Assembly: GCF_030067815.1 (NCBI RefSeq)
Contig: NZ_CP125968.1
Span: forward strand, 663,501-727,500
Direction: 5' to 3'
DNA length: 64,000 nucleotides
From: Sporosarcina thermotolerans
Lineage (GTDB): Bacteria > Bacillota > Bacilli > Bacillales_A > Planococcaceae
Notes under the pieces: generated by a model
What the model was told of the DNA's origin: nothing
The model's database searches: none
What the model saw: the letters and a program-made list of their open reading frames with translations, nothing else
Part shown: positions 1 through 8,492 of the stretch, in pieces
Position numbering within the stretch: position 1 is the first letter of the stretch
How the letters are laid out: each line of letters opens with the position of its first letter
Position numbers and translations under genes: made by a program

Positions 1-513
1 GGGATGCGTCAGCGGCTTGGTTTAGCTCAGGCGCTATTACATCGGCCGAAGTTCTTGATATTGGATGAACCGACGAACGGTCTCGATCCGGCGGGCATCA
101 GGGAGTTCCGTACGTATTTGCGCCAAATCGCGGAAACGGAAGGGGTTGCCGTTTTTGTTTCAAGCCATATGCTGTCAGAAATCGAGTTGATGTGCGATCG
201 GATCGCTGTTATTCAAAACGGGAAGTTGGTCGACATCCGTGAAATGTCGGAGACGCGGGAATCGTTCTATTATATAGAAGCAACTCCTGTGGAGAAGGCG
301 AAGCAACTGCTTTTAGATGAAGGTTTGACGGTGGATGATTTTAATAATGGGTTGATTGTGAATGTGGAACAACAGCAAATTCCGGGAATAATGCGGTCAT
401 TCATTGCCGAAGGACTGGAAGTGTTCGCGGTGCAGCCGCATAAGAAAACGTTGGAAGATGAGTTCTTGGAAATGACAGGAGGTGGCCAGATTGCTGAAAC
501 TTATGCAAAATGA
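1..513 (+). CDS. ABC transporter ATP-binding protein (C-terminal part)
   Basis: The window opens inside the gene, at the end of the ABC signature (…MRQRLGLA). Walker B with the D-loop follows (ILDEPTNGLDP, visible residues about 18-28), then the H-switch (VSSH). The Walker A half lies outside the window. The long tail after the ATPase core fits the BcrA/DUF4162-type ATPases that energise two-gene exporters of antibiotics, peptides or lipids. The stop codon lies inside the 5' end of the next gene, an ABC-2 permease, so the two are translationally coupled and should form one exporter. The substrate cannot be read from the sequence. Confidence 0.9.
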   Translation, partial: GMRQRLGLAQALLHRPKFLILDEPTNGLDPAGIREFRTYLRQIAETEGVAVFVSSHMLSEIELMCDRIAVIQNGKLVDIREMSETRESFYYIEATPVEKAKQLLLDEGLTVDDFNNGLIVNVEQQQIPGIMRSFIAEGLEVFAVQPHKKTLEDEFLEMTGGGQIAETYAK

Positions 514-1251
514 ATGGATGAAACTGTGGAATAAAAAAAGTACGTGGGTATTGGTTGCGATAATGGTTGTGCTGACTGCAGGTATGACGGCATTGATGAA
601 ATACATTAGCACCCAAAATATGGGCGGAAATTTTACGAGGGAAAGCATGATTGGGGATCCGTCTTCACTTGGCGGGACCGTGTTATTGTTGACAGTCATC
701 GTGGCGGCGGGCATTGTCGCATCCGAGTTTTCACAAGGGACTATCAAGATGCTACTAACAAGACCCGTGAAACGGTGGAAAATCCTGACGTCGAAATTTA
801 TAACAGTGAATTTGTTCGGCATTTTTCTAATGGTGATTGGTTATATAGTATATGTCCTGTTGGCGTTAATCTTGTTTAAATCGGGGACGGATCAAGGACT
901 TTCAGAAGTATGGGGAAAAGCTTGTACATGTTAGTGTTGTCATTCGGTAGCGTATTTGTTACAGCGACATTCGCATTTGCAGTCGGTAGTGTTTTCCGAT
1001 CAAGCTCTCTGGCAATCGGACTTTCTCTATTCATCTATTTCACAGGGACTACAATATCCGCGTTGCTATCGAAATATGAAATCGCTAAATACTTGCTGTT
1101 CACGCATATGGATTTGACGCAGTTTGAAACTGGGATGATGTTGGTTGAGGATATGACGATGCCATTTTCACTTGCGGTATTGGCGGTTTATATCGTTGTG
1201 TTTTTGGTGGTTAGCTATACAAGCTTTGTAAAGCGTGATGTGACCGCTTAA
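491..1251 (+). CDS. ABC-2 family permease, one reading-frame break
   Basis: This is the membrane partner of the preceding ATPase. It is about 250 residues with a hydrophobic N-terminal segment and roughly six membrane segments, as in ABC-2 permeases. I start it at TTG 491, because AGGAGGTG at 477-484 is well spaced for it; an in-frame GTG at 482 is too close to that site. The frame is lost in the run TGGGGAAAAGC (about 911-921). One extra A in A4 restores a continuous protein (…SEVW-GK-SLYMLVLSFG…), so this is probably a consensus deletion and not a real truncation. A terminator follows directly. Confidence 0.8.
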
Positions 1252-1254
1252 AGA

Positions 1255-1284
1255 AAAGCACTCCATGGTGGGGTGCTTTTTTTG
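1255..1284 (+). terminator. Rho-independent terminator of the ABC operon
   Basis: The hairpin AGCACTCCA / GGGGTGCT is followed by seven T on the plus strand, immediately after the permease stop codon. Confidence 0.85.
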
Positions 1285-1288
1285 TAAG

Positions 1289-1330
1289 AAAAAAGCACCT
1301 CAACAATCACTTGTGATTGTTGAAAGTGCT
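1289..1330 (-). terminator. Terminator overlapping the end of the 30-aa gene
   Basis: The stem AGCAC…CAACAATCAC / GTGATTGTTG…GTGCT includes the last codons and stop of the minus-strand small gene. A run of T follows on the minus strand. It faces the ABC-operon terminator. Confidence 0.75.
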
Positions 1331-1399
1331 GATAAGACCAAATGACGTTCCAAGGATGACAAATGCAAACAATGTATACATGATGTATAGGAACCACAT
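1307..1399 (-). CDS. Small hydrophobic protein, 30 aa
   Basis: The peptide starts MWFLYIMYTLFAFVILG and consists of one membrane-spanning segment followed by a short polar tail ending NNHK. A strong ribosome site (AAAAGGAGTGA) sits 7 bases before the ATG, and a hairpin with a T-run covers the stop codon. That combination is why I call it a gene despite its size. It lies convergent to the ABC operon. I do not recognise the family. It is too short for any enzymatic role; a single-pass regulator of a membrane complex is possible but unsupported. Confidence 0.7.
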   Translation of the reverse strand: MWFLYIMYTLFAFVILGTSFGLISTFNNHK

Positions 1400-1513
1400 G
1401 AAGACTTCACTCCTTTTAAGCTAATCCTATAGACCATTGTAGCATTAGTGTGCGGGGGAGGCAACGGGCGACACGGCTTTGCCATAGTTTAGTGTGAGGG
1501 GGAGGAGGTCCCG

Positions 1514-1612
1514 ATTTGGTGATATATTGAGTTATTCAATAGATAAAGCCTATGATTCAATTGATATGTGGAAGTATTCAATAGATAAACCCAGCTATTC
1601 GATAGATATACT
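1514..1612. repeat. Phased intergenic array, core ATTCAATAGATA, 21-bp period
   Basis: Core copies start at 1534, 1555, 1576 and 1597, exactly 21 bp apart, after a degenerate leader TTGGTGATATATT at about 1517. The cores are ATTCAATAGATA, ATTCAATTGATA, ATTCAATAGATA and ATTCGATAGATA. The 9 bases between them vary. The array fills most of the roughly 300 bases between the 30-aa gene and the NERD gene. The same family recurs after the NERD gene and at 32675. Confidence 0.9.
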
Positions 1613-1702
1613 TGAATATCTGTGAGAAAGTTTCACTGGGGTGGAACCCTTATGGAAAAAGCATTTCCAACATGCTAAAGTAATTGGTGGAGGTGGTATA
1701 TA

Positions 1703-2709
1703 TTGATAATTAAAAAGAAATCAAATTCATTTAAACTTATGGGTTTAGAAAGGCTGCTGCAACGATTACCCAATCATCATTCCCGCTATTCAAGTATTGA
1801 AAATGCTATTAGAGCAACCCGGGCAGGTGAAAATGGAGAAAGGATATTAGCGGATGTTTTTCAGAAGTACGAGTTCCCGTTCAAACACTTTATATTTCAC
1901 GATTTAAATTTAAGGTCAACTGGGCAGTTTCAAATAGACACACTATTTCTTTGTAAGCAAGGGCTGATTATTTTTGAGATGAAAAACATTGCGGGGCGAA
2001 TTAGTTTTCCAACCGATCAAAATCAAATTGTTCGTACCTTAGACAATGGACAAATTGATTCGTTTGAATGTCCATCCATTCAGCTTAGTCGCAATCAAAT
2101 TTTGCTGGAAGATTGGTTACATGCTCGAAGTATGTCGATATCGATTTATACGGCAGTGGTTTTTCCTAGACCACAGCAACGTATTGAAAACAACCGTACC
2201 AACTTAACGATTTTATTCCCCCTTGAAATACCTGTATTCCTTCGAAACATCGTAGAACAACCCCCAACTCTCGATGATCATCAACTTAGAAACATTGCAA
2301 CTACTTTGATGGAAAGCCATCGTGATTATAACCCTTTTCCTTTATCATCCAATTACAACATTTCACCTTCCGAAAAAAAAAAGGCGTCCGCTGTGTACGC
2401 TGCGGTCAATTTGGCATGCAATCCATTCACAAAGGATGGGGATGCAACCGATGCGGCCATACTGATTCGCACGGACATTTACAAGGAATGTTGGATTATA
2501 TTATCTTGGTGAATAATCAGGTCACTAACAAAGAGTGTAGAAACTTTTTGCAACTCGAAAGTCATCAAAAAGCAAATAGGATTTTAAAACAATTGGAAAT
2601 ACCATCACAAGGAGAGAAGAAGGGAAGAGTTTATGTTGCTTCCTTGAAAGACATAGAATTATTGTCAAAACGCGCTACAGAGCATGAGCGAAAAGTCCTG
2701 AATTGGTGA
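1703..2709 (+). CDS. NERD-domain protein with C-terminal zinc ribbon, one frame break
   Basis: The first ~200 residues contain a NERD (nuclease-related) domain, a PD-(D/E)XK-like fold: GENGERILADVF, the core FQIDTLFLCKQGLIIFEMKN and a Q/E-rich helix. After the break come a CxxC…CxxC zinc ribbon (CVRCGQ, CNRCGH) and a helical tail. It starts at TTG 1703 behind GGAGGTGG. The frame is lost at the A10 tract 2373-2382; one more A restores SEKKKGVRCVRCG. NERD proteins are thought to act on nucleic acids but are poorly characterised. The gene is flanked on both sides by the same phased array, and its base composition is more AT-rich than its neighbours. Confidence 0.8.
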
Positions 2710-2798
2710 TATATTTATGTATTCGATGGATAAGAATCGTAATTCAATTGATATCTCGCTTGATTCAATAGATAAGTCCAAGGATTTGATAGATAATA
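2702..2798. repeat. Phased intergenic array, second copy, 21-bp period
   Basis: Cores start at 2721, 2742, 2763 and 2784 (ATTCGATGGATA, ATTCAATTGATA, ATTCAATAGATA, ATTTGATAGATA), exactly 21 bp apart, preceded by TTGGTGATATATT. That leader also overlaps the NERD stop codon. It mirrors the array upstream of NERD in the same orientation. Confidence 0.9.
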
Positions 2799-2901
2799 AC
2801 TATTTTTATGCTCTTGGATATGCTGAATATCCCTATTTTAAGTGTTATTGAAACTTACCACCTCAATCTGTCGTAAGACAACAAATAGGGAGGTGGTTAC
2901 G

Positions 2902-4843
2902 ATGAAGAATCTATTGGGTTTCATTATGGTAATGTTGCTAATCCTGTTCCCGCCTGCAACCGCGCATGCAAAGTCATTCACGGTGGACCGGGTGCAGATT
3001 AAAGGATGGGTGCAACCGGACGGGGAGATGTTGGTCAATGAGGTGTTCACCTATACATTCGATGGTTCGTTCTCAAGATTGACTCGTTCCTTTCCAGATG
3101 AGCATATTAGCCAGATTCGCGGATTCGAAGCGTATTTGATTCACGATGCACGCCCTGTTGTTGGTGAAATTGATGAATCAATCCTATCACAGGCGCAAAC
3201 GTCATCGAAAGGCAGTACCTACTCGACTTCAGTTGAGGCTGAGAATGAAACGATATCAGTGCTGTACGTCTATCGGATGCTGAACGCAGTGAAATCATAC
3301 GATACATATAGTGACCTAAACGTGACTTATTTCGAGGGCGGGGCAAATCACGATGAGGATATCAATAATATAAGCATTGACTATGTTTTGCCGGGCGATG
3401 TTGGCGATGTCAATATCCATGGATTTATTCTCGACCGTGAGGGCTTGGTGAATAAGGTGTATCGCAATGGAATTTCGTTTCATACGCCCAATTCGGCTGC
3501 GTACACAGTAACGGGACCCGAGTATTTTTCCCTTCATCCATTATGACTGAGCAAAGCAAGTATGCCGCGCCGCTTCCTTTAATGGATGCAATCCAGCAGG
3601 AGCGTGATACGATTGCCGAAAAGGAATCGAGATGGTCCAATATCCCATCAGCAATAACGGCCGCAGATGGATTACGTATCGTATTTATTGTGTTAATTGG
3701 CCTAATTATCCTTCTGAGACAGCGGGTGATTCCTTTATTCGGAAGTACGGATCTCGTTTTACGGACCGATCCGATGTATTTGGCGCTTGTCGATCAAAAT
3801 GGAAAGTTCAACAGGAAGAGTTTTTTATCAGGCCTGTTCTCACTTGTTGAAAAAGGTGTCGTCAAAGTGGAAATGACCGATTCGGCAATGCGGTTCAACG
3901 GCAAGAGCAGCGCGCCTGAGAAGACCCTTGTATTTCATTTACAACAATCAAGTCAAATAATGAAGAACTTATTGCCGCATGAACAGTATTTGGTCACCTG
4001 GTTATTCAAGGGCAGGGCTGGCCATCGGAAGTTCCATTTGCATGACATTGCAGGTCCTTCTATTAAAGGAGATAAAAAAGATCGCGTTCAAGTGCGAAAG
4101 CAAAATAAGTTTGTCGTGAACCATGAAGCATGGCATGACGACGTCCTTCGCCTCATGATAGAGGCGGGCGCGCTATCGACGATGCTCTCCAAAATTTTGA
4201 AGACGGCAATCATCTTCCTGCTCACAATTTTGATGATGTTCGGATTCTATGCGGACGGGGCAGGCGGATGGGGAATTGCATTTCCTGTCATTGTCGCAGG
4301 TATCGGGTATTATTTTTATATTGTAAACCCGGGTAAGAAATGGCCTGCCATCCTGTTGTTCATCGGCCTGTTTTTCGTTGGTGCTCAAACGGCAGACGCG
4401 ATTGTCACCAATGCAACCCTTCAACTAATCATTGTCGGAGCGATCCTGTTCGCTGTCATTCCAAAGGCGTTGCCAAAATCTATAACTGCGCTTTTTACGA
4501 AGATGAGCATTGTGAAATTCCAGATGAAAACAAAGTGGAATGCCGAACCGCCTCATCATCTTCATCCGGAAGATATCGACCGTTGGATGATACGCGCATA
4601 TTTGCTGAATCCATCAAGAAACGGCTTCCGAAGTTGAAGGGAAGTGTACTGGATTCCTATCCATTGGCGCCGCTTTTTGCCTTGCAGGTGGATCCGCTTT
4701 ATTTCGCCTATTCGACTTGGGGGCCTATGTCTATTAATCAAGGCAGCAGTTCTTCAAGTAGTGGTGGTTCTGATTACGGTGGAGGATACAGCGGTGGAGG
4801 CGGTGGTGGAGATGGCGGCGGCGGCGGGGCTGGCGCGGATTGA
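2902..4843 (+). CDS. DUF2207-family membrane protein, two frame breaks
   Basis: The ATG at 2902 follows GGGAGGTGG. An N-terminal signal peptide (LLILFPPATAHA) is followed by the beta-rich DUF2207 extracellular domain (QIKGWVQPDGEMLVNEVFTY). Then come a membrane segment (about 3660-3720), a cytoplasmic region, and two to three more membrane segments near 4190-4480. The C-terminus is Gly-rich, as is typical of this family. Two -1 breaks, near 3505-3520 (TGGGACCCG region) and between about 4560 and 4630, split it into three frames; adding one base at each gives one protein of about 645 aa. DUF2207 proteins have no established function. The gene stands alone between two phased arrays. Confidence 0.8.
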
Positions 4844-4880
4844 GTGGGAAATTCGAGTGAGTCAAAGGTCCTGAAAAGAC

Positions 4881-4998
4881 GATAACTCTCATGAAGTGAC
4901 CGATAAAATTGTGAACTTGACCGATAACTTGCGTAGAGTGACCGATAACTCTCCAAGAGTGACCGATAACCCGCGTAAAGTGACCGATAACTCCAATA
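4881..4998. repeat. Phased intergenic array, core GTGACCGATAAC, 21-bp period
   Basis: GATAA falls at 4881, 4902, 4923, 4944, 4965 and 4986, six copies exactly 21 bp apart. The conserved part is roughly GTGACCGATAAC and the rest varies. It lies between the DUF2207 stop and the bidirectional terminator shared with mscL. Confidence 0.92.
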
Positions 4999-5016
4999 GC
5001 AGCACCAACTCAAAAA

Positions 5017-5055
5017 AAACCGCTTCAGTCTCACATGGACTGAAGCGGTTTTTCA
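5017..5055. terminator. Bidirectional terminator between DUF2207 gene and mscL
   Basis: CCGCTTCAGTC / GACTGAAGCGG with A-run on the left and T-run on the right, so it can serve both converging genes. Confidence 0.9.
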
Positions 5056-5056
5056 T

Positions 5057-5436
5057 TCATTTCTTTTCTTCTTTCAATAAATCACGGATTTCCTTCAATA
5101 ATTCCTCTTTTGCATCAATCGCAGGTGTTTCCTCTTTAACAGGTTCTTCTTTCCGTTTGAATTTCATCATAAGTCGTACGAAAAGGAAGATTGAGAAGGC
5201 GATTATTAGGAAATCAATGATGTTTTGTAAAAGAGTCCGTACTTGATTTCTGTTTCTCCGAGTACGAGGTGAAGTTTTGACACATCCACTTTTCCTGTCA
5301 GCGCTACAAGGAGGGGGGTGATGATGTTTTCAACGAGGGACGACACGATTTTACCGAATGCACCACCGATGACGACTGCGATTGCCAGATCGAGAACATT
5401 CCCTTTGAATGCAAATTCCTTAAAGTCTTTCCACAT
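5057..5436 (-). CDS. mscL: Large-conductance mechanosensitive channel, one frame break
   Basis: The protein begins [20 protein letters not shown], the MscL N-terminal helix and start of TM1, followed by the TM1 motif [15 protein letters not shown]. After the break it continues with TM2 ([15 protein letters not shown]) and a charged C-terminal helix ending LLKEEKK. MscL is a homopentameric channel that opens under membrane tension during osmotic downshock. The frame is lost at A4 (plus strand 5228-5231); a fifth base restores the fusion at YG-FLQNIIDF. The corrected length is about 126 aa, normal for the family. The ribosome site before ATG 5436 is weak. Confidence 0.92.
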
Positions 5437-5518
5437 TGTGATTACCAACTTTCTAATGTCTAAAATAGTACCGATTCGCATAGTATAAGAACAAATGTTT
5501 TTATTGGAGTTGAGAGCA

Positions 5519-5740
5519 ATGAGACGGGAATTGATCAAACTATGCGACCGCCGGGATTTGGCTGATATGATCTATATGAGTGCGGACGGAGCGCTTACAA
5601 AAAGGCGCATTCGAATTTTATCAGTTGGTGACAATTCATTCAAGGCTTTTTGCTATTTACGCCGTGAAAAACGGACCTTCACAATTGACCGTGTCCTGTC
5701 GGTAAGACGTGTCATCAGCAGAGAATCATGGGTCATATGA
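5519..5740 (+). CDS. Small WYL-like domain protein, 73 aa
   Basis: It begins [20 protein letters not shown] behind GGAG at 5505-5508. Its pattern (…[19 protein letters not shown]…[21 protein letters not shown]) resembles the beta-barrel of WYL domains, which bind ligands or nucleic acid in bacterial regulators, but there is no attached DNA-binding domain. Small stand-alone proteins of this kind occur in Bacillales with unknown role. The last 8 bases overlap the 3' end of the convergent alkyltransferase-like gene. The WYL assignment is from pattern only. Confidence 0.6.
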   Translation: MRRELIKLCDRRDLADMIYMSADGALTKRRIRILSVGDNSFKAFCYLRREKRTFTIDRVLSVRRVISRESWVI

Positions 5741-6058
5741 ATTCCTCCTCCGGGAACCACCGGTAGACAGTAAGATCCACCTTTCCGTTCCTCATGAATT
5801 CCACACCTTCACCTTCAAGCAACTCTCGTTGTAATCCGCCTTTTTCCTCACCATCAGTTGGGTCGAGATTCCACCCTGAGCGTTAATGATCCGATGCCAT
5901 GGCAACTCATATTTCGCGCTCATCGAATGCAGGATTCTTGAAATTTGCCTTGCGCCACGCGGATTTCCTGCTGCACTTGCTACTTGTCCATATGTCATGA
6001 CGCGTCCCGCGGGAATTTCTTTAATGATTTTCACGGCGCGTTCTGTAAATGGTAACAT
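5733..6058 (-). CDS. Alkyltransferase-like (ATL/MGMT-fold) protein, one frame break
   Basis: The fold is that of the O6-alkylguanine-DNA alkyltransferase DNA-binding domain: GRVMTYGQVA, the recognition helix PRGARQISRIL, then LPWHRIINAQGGIS. The active-site PCHR of true MGMT is PWHR here, so the protein should bind but not repair O6-alkylguanine and instead flag it for nucleotide excision repair, as known ATL proteins do. The break lies about 5865. With one base added the protein runs on through KGGLQRELLEGEGVEF to end about 108 aa, the usual ATL length. The ATG follows AGGAGGG. Confidence 0.85.
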
Positions 6059-6139
6059 ACCATCCCTCCTATGAAACTATCCGACTCATTCAATCGTACA
6101 GTATGTAAAGAAAAATTTAAATTGGGAGGGATGGCCAGA

Positions 6140-6491
6140 GTGAAAAAAATATTCATCAAACAAAGTCTAATGGGCTATGCGATTAAAGTCGCCGGTGTCG
6201 TCGTGATGGTTTGGGTGTCATCCAAGGAATTTTCACATTGGTGATGATGTCGCAAATGGGCGGTCATATGAATGAGTGGGGGGAGTGGCAGTATTCCAGC
6301 GGATTATCGGGAGCTGCATTGTTCGGATTTATCGGCATCATTGCAACACATTTCCTCTATGGATTGCTCATTATCGGATTCGGGAAGTGATTGACTTACT
6401 ACAGAGGATATATTTCAGATTGCATCCGGAGGCCGAGCAACAATGGGTGAAGGAGCAGGAGGAAAAAGAGGTTGTCCCTCCGAACTATTAG
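6140..6491 (+). CDS. Small membrane protein, ~117 aa, two frame breaks
   Basis: GTG 6140 is preceded by GGGAGGG at 6124-6130. Read through two -1 breaks (T3 at about 6209-6211 and G3 at about 6387-6389) it gives one protein. It has two hydrophobic segments (VAGVVVMVLGVIQGIFTLVM and AALFGFIGIIATHFLYG) and a charged C-terminus ending EKEVVPPNY. Both repairs are single bases added to homopolymers. I do not recognise a family with known function; the topology suggests a two-pass inner-membrane protein. Confidence 0.65.
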
Positions 6492-6493
6492 AA

Positions 6494-6627
6494 GTGATTT
6501 ACGATAAACAACGAAAGACTTTTTCATTTTCAAGGTGGATGTGGGGGAGTGTATAGAATTCATAGAGGTAGGCGGTTTCGCACCTCGCGTATTATTGGAA
6601 GATGAAGCAAAGAAGTTCATGAATTAA
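6494..6627 (+). CDS. Possible small ORF, ~44 aa, one frame break
   Basis: Directly after the preceding stop, GTG 6494 opens VIYDKQRKTF. If T5 at 6520-6524 is really T6, the frame continues coherently to DVGECIEFIEVGGFAPRVLL and ends KKFMN at a terminator. Without that repair it stops early. There is no clear ribosome site beyond coupling to the upstream gene. I report it because the repaired peptide looks protein-like; it may be nothing. Confidence 0.3.
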
Positions 6628-6630
6628 AAA

Positions 6631-6667
6631 GCGCCCCGTCATGAATTGACGAGGCCCTGTTTTTTTC
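6631..6667. terminator. Terminator between convergent genes
   Basis: An imperfect hairpin around GCCCCGTCA / TGACGAGGC is followed by seven T on the plus strand. It lies inside the 3' end of the converging PAP2 gene. Confidence 0.6.
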
Positions 6668-7298
6668 GCCGTTGGTAGAAATCGAAAATGAAAACTGTAA
6701 AGACAACCCAAAATGCGCTTGCAACAATGCCACCCGCAATATCGCTTGGGTAATGGACGCCGAGATAGATTCGGCTTAATGCAATCATTCCGAACATGAA
6801 AACAGCGAATGCCAACAGTGCAATTTTGCCTGCAGGTACCCGGATCTTGCGCCAAAGAAGAATGACGGCTATTGCATACAAAGTGAATGCCATCATTGTA
6901 TGCCCACTTGGAAAGCTATAGCCTACTGCATCGGCGAGTCTGTGAAATTCAGGGCGTTCCCGTTTGAATATGAATTTCAATGTTTGATTCAGCGCGCTTG
7001 TCCCAACTGTTGCAAAGAAAAAGAAATAGGCGCTTGAATGAGCGCGGAAGCCCCAAAATAAAAGTGCTGTCACTGCAATAATGAGGACCATGACAACTTT
7101 TGTGGAGCCGACAAATGAGAATCCGTTCATGATCGGCGTCAGCCAAGGCGCTTCCCGACTTTGTACAATCGCAATGATTGGCTGGTCAAATCCTATTATT
7201 GTATCCCGGCTGATGATTGTAGCGATATAGGCAAAGATGCCGATGAATAAAATACATAATGCAATTGCTATGTTAGGGCGCAATGATTTTTCTTTCAA
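6639..7298 (-). CDS. PAP2-family phosphatase
   Basis: This intact 219-aa integral membrane protein has about six helices and all three PAP2 signature motifs: KFIFKRERP (residues 108-116), PSGH (130-133) and SRIYLGVHYPSD (175-186). The two histidines and the arginines form the phosphohydrolase site. Members in Bacillales dephosphorylate undecaprenyl pyrophosphate or phosphatidylglycerophosphate at the outer face of the membrane. Which substrate applies here cannot be decided from sequence. The gene stands alone and is transcribed towards the convergent terminator. Confidence 0.88.
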   Translation of the reverse strand: MKEKSLRPNIAIALCILFIGIFAYIATIISRDTIIGFDQPIIAIVQSREAPWLTPIMNGFSFVGSTKVVMVLIIAVTALLFWGFRAHSSAYFFFFATVGTSALNQTLKFIFKRERPEFHRLADAVGYSFPSGHTMMAFTLYAIAVILLWRKIRVPAGKIALLAFAVFMFGMIALSRIYLGVHYPSDIAGGIVASAFWVVFTVFIFDFYQRRKKQGLVNS

Positions 7299-7393
7299 AT
7301 AAATACATCCTTTCTTCGCACCATTGTACTGGAATTGAAGGCATGGTGCATTAATCTAACACTCTGAAGAAGTGGCAAAGAATGGGGATATGT

Positions 7394-7957
7394 ATGAAAG
7401 TTGTTTTCTTACTGATTGGCGCTTATTTAGTTGGCAATTTCCTTACTGCAACAGTAGTCGGGAAGTTTTTCTTTAAGCAAAATATCCGTTCGGAAGGCAG
7501 TGGAAATCCCGGTGCGCGAAATGCGGGGAGGGTGTTTGGCAAAAAGGCATTCGTCCTGACATTTATCGGGGATGCACTGAAAGGGGCGCTTGTCGTCCTT
7601 GCTGCCAGATGGATGGGGATGGAAGGATGGCCTCAATTGCTATTTTTGATAGCTGTCATGTTAGGCCATAACTATCCAATTGTACATAAATTCCGTGGCG
7701 GGTTAGGCGTATCGACATTCATAGGCGGGATGTTGGCGTTCAATCCACTTGTTGTAGCCTGTTTTGTTGGGGCATTTCTTGTCCTTTATCCGATATTCAA
7801 AAGCTTTACTTTGGCGGGATTAAGCTCAATGGCTTTGTCACCGTTATTTTTGTATGCCTTAACAAGGGACTTGCCGGAAACAGTGCTTTCCTGCATAGTG
7901 ATAGCCATCCTATTATTTGCGCATATAAGCGATTTCATTAGAATAAAGGACAATTGA
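7394..7957 (+). CDS. plsY: Glycerol-3-phosphate acyltransferase PlsY (paralogue)
   Basis: PlsY transfers an acyl group from acyl-phosphate to glycerol-3-phosphate, the first step of phospholipid synthesis in Gram-positives. The motifs are present: GSGNPGARNAGR, GDALKG, and the phosphate-binding stretch GHNYPIVHKFRGGLGVST. Five or six membrane segments and 187 residues match the family. I chose ATG 7394 because GGGGA lies 5 bases upstream; ATG 7382 is also possible. Bacillales often hold a second PlsY-like gene away from parC/parE, and this could be that copy. Confidence 0.87.
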   Translation: MKVVFLLIGAYLVGNFLTATVVGKFFFKQNIRSEGSGNPGARNAGRVFGKKAFVLTFIGDALKGALVVLAARWMGMEGWPQLLFLIAVMLGHNYPIVHKFRGGLGVSTFIGGMLAFNPLVVACFVGAFLVLYPIFKSFTLAGLSSMALSPLFLYALTRDLPETVLSCIVIAILLFAHISDFIRIKDN

Positions 7958-8043
7958 ATCAATTGTAGTCACCTTCTCAGTGGATTATAATGGAATAAAC
8001 GGGTCTTTCATTCAAATGAAAGGTCTTTGGAAGGAGAGTTCTC

Positions 8044-8370
8044 ATGAAGAAAATCCAGTCCATCACAGAGTGGCATTCCATAATCGATCAATCGAAAAAT
8101 GAACCTGTTTTTTTATTGAAGCATAGCTCGACATGCTCGATTAGTGCGGCAGGGTATAGGGCATTTGAAGGGTTTGATACAGACATCCCCAAATATTACT
8201 TGGTTGTCCAAACGAACCGTCCTCTTTCGAGTGAAGTCGCAAGTGGCCTTGGCATCCGGCACGAAAGCCCGCAGCTTTTCCTGTTAAAGGACGGCAAAGC
8301 TGTATGGCATGCAAGCCATTATTCAATTAGTCAATCGAAAATCAAGTCAGCTGTAGAAGCATTTGGATAA
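8044..8370 (+). CDS. brxC: Monothiol bacilliredoxin BrxC (YtxJ family)
   Basis: This 108-aa thioredoxin-fold protein has one cysteine, in the motif TCSIS at residues 30-34, the place of TCPIS in BrxC. BrxC reduces proteins carrying mixed disulfides with bacillithiol and itself becomes S-bacillithiolated. The family pattern SPQLFLLKDGKAVWHASHYS near the C-terminus supports the call. A good ribosome site (GGAAGGAGAG) precedes ATG 8044. It appears monocistronic. Its presence supports a bacillithiol-making Bacillales host. Confidence 0.85.
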   Translation: MKKIQSITEWHSIIDQSKNEPVFLLKHSSTCSISAAGYRAFEGFDTDIPKYYLVVQTNRPLSSEVASGLGIRHESPQLFLLKDGKAVWHASHYSISQSKIKSAVEAFG

Positions 8371-8492
8371 TAAGTAGATTTTTAAAAGCTTAACGGATAT
8401 TTATCAAATATAGCCGGATAACCTGCAGGCATTCCTTTGGGATGTCTGTTAGTTCAGGTGAACTTGTGGTAACAATTATTGGGGGTTAGCAA

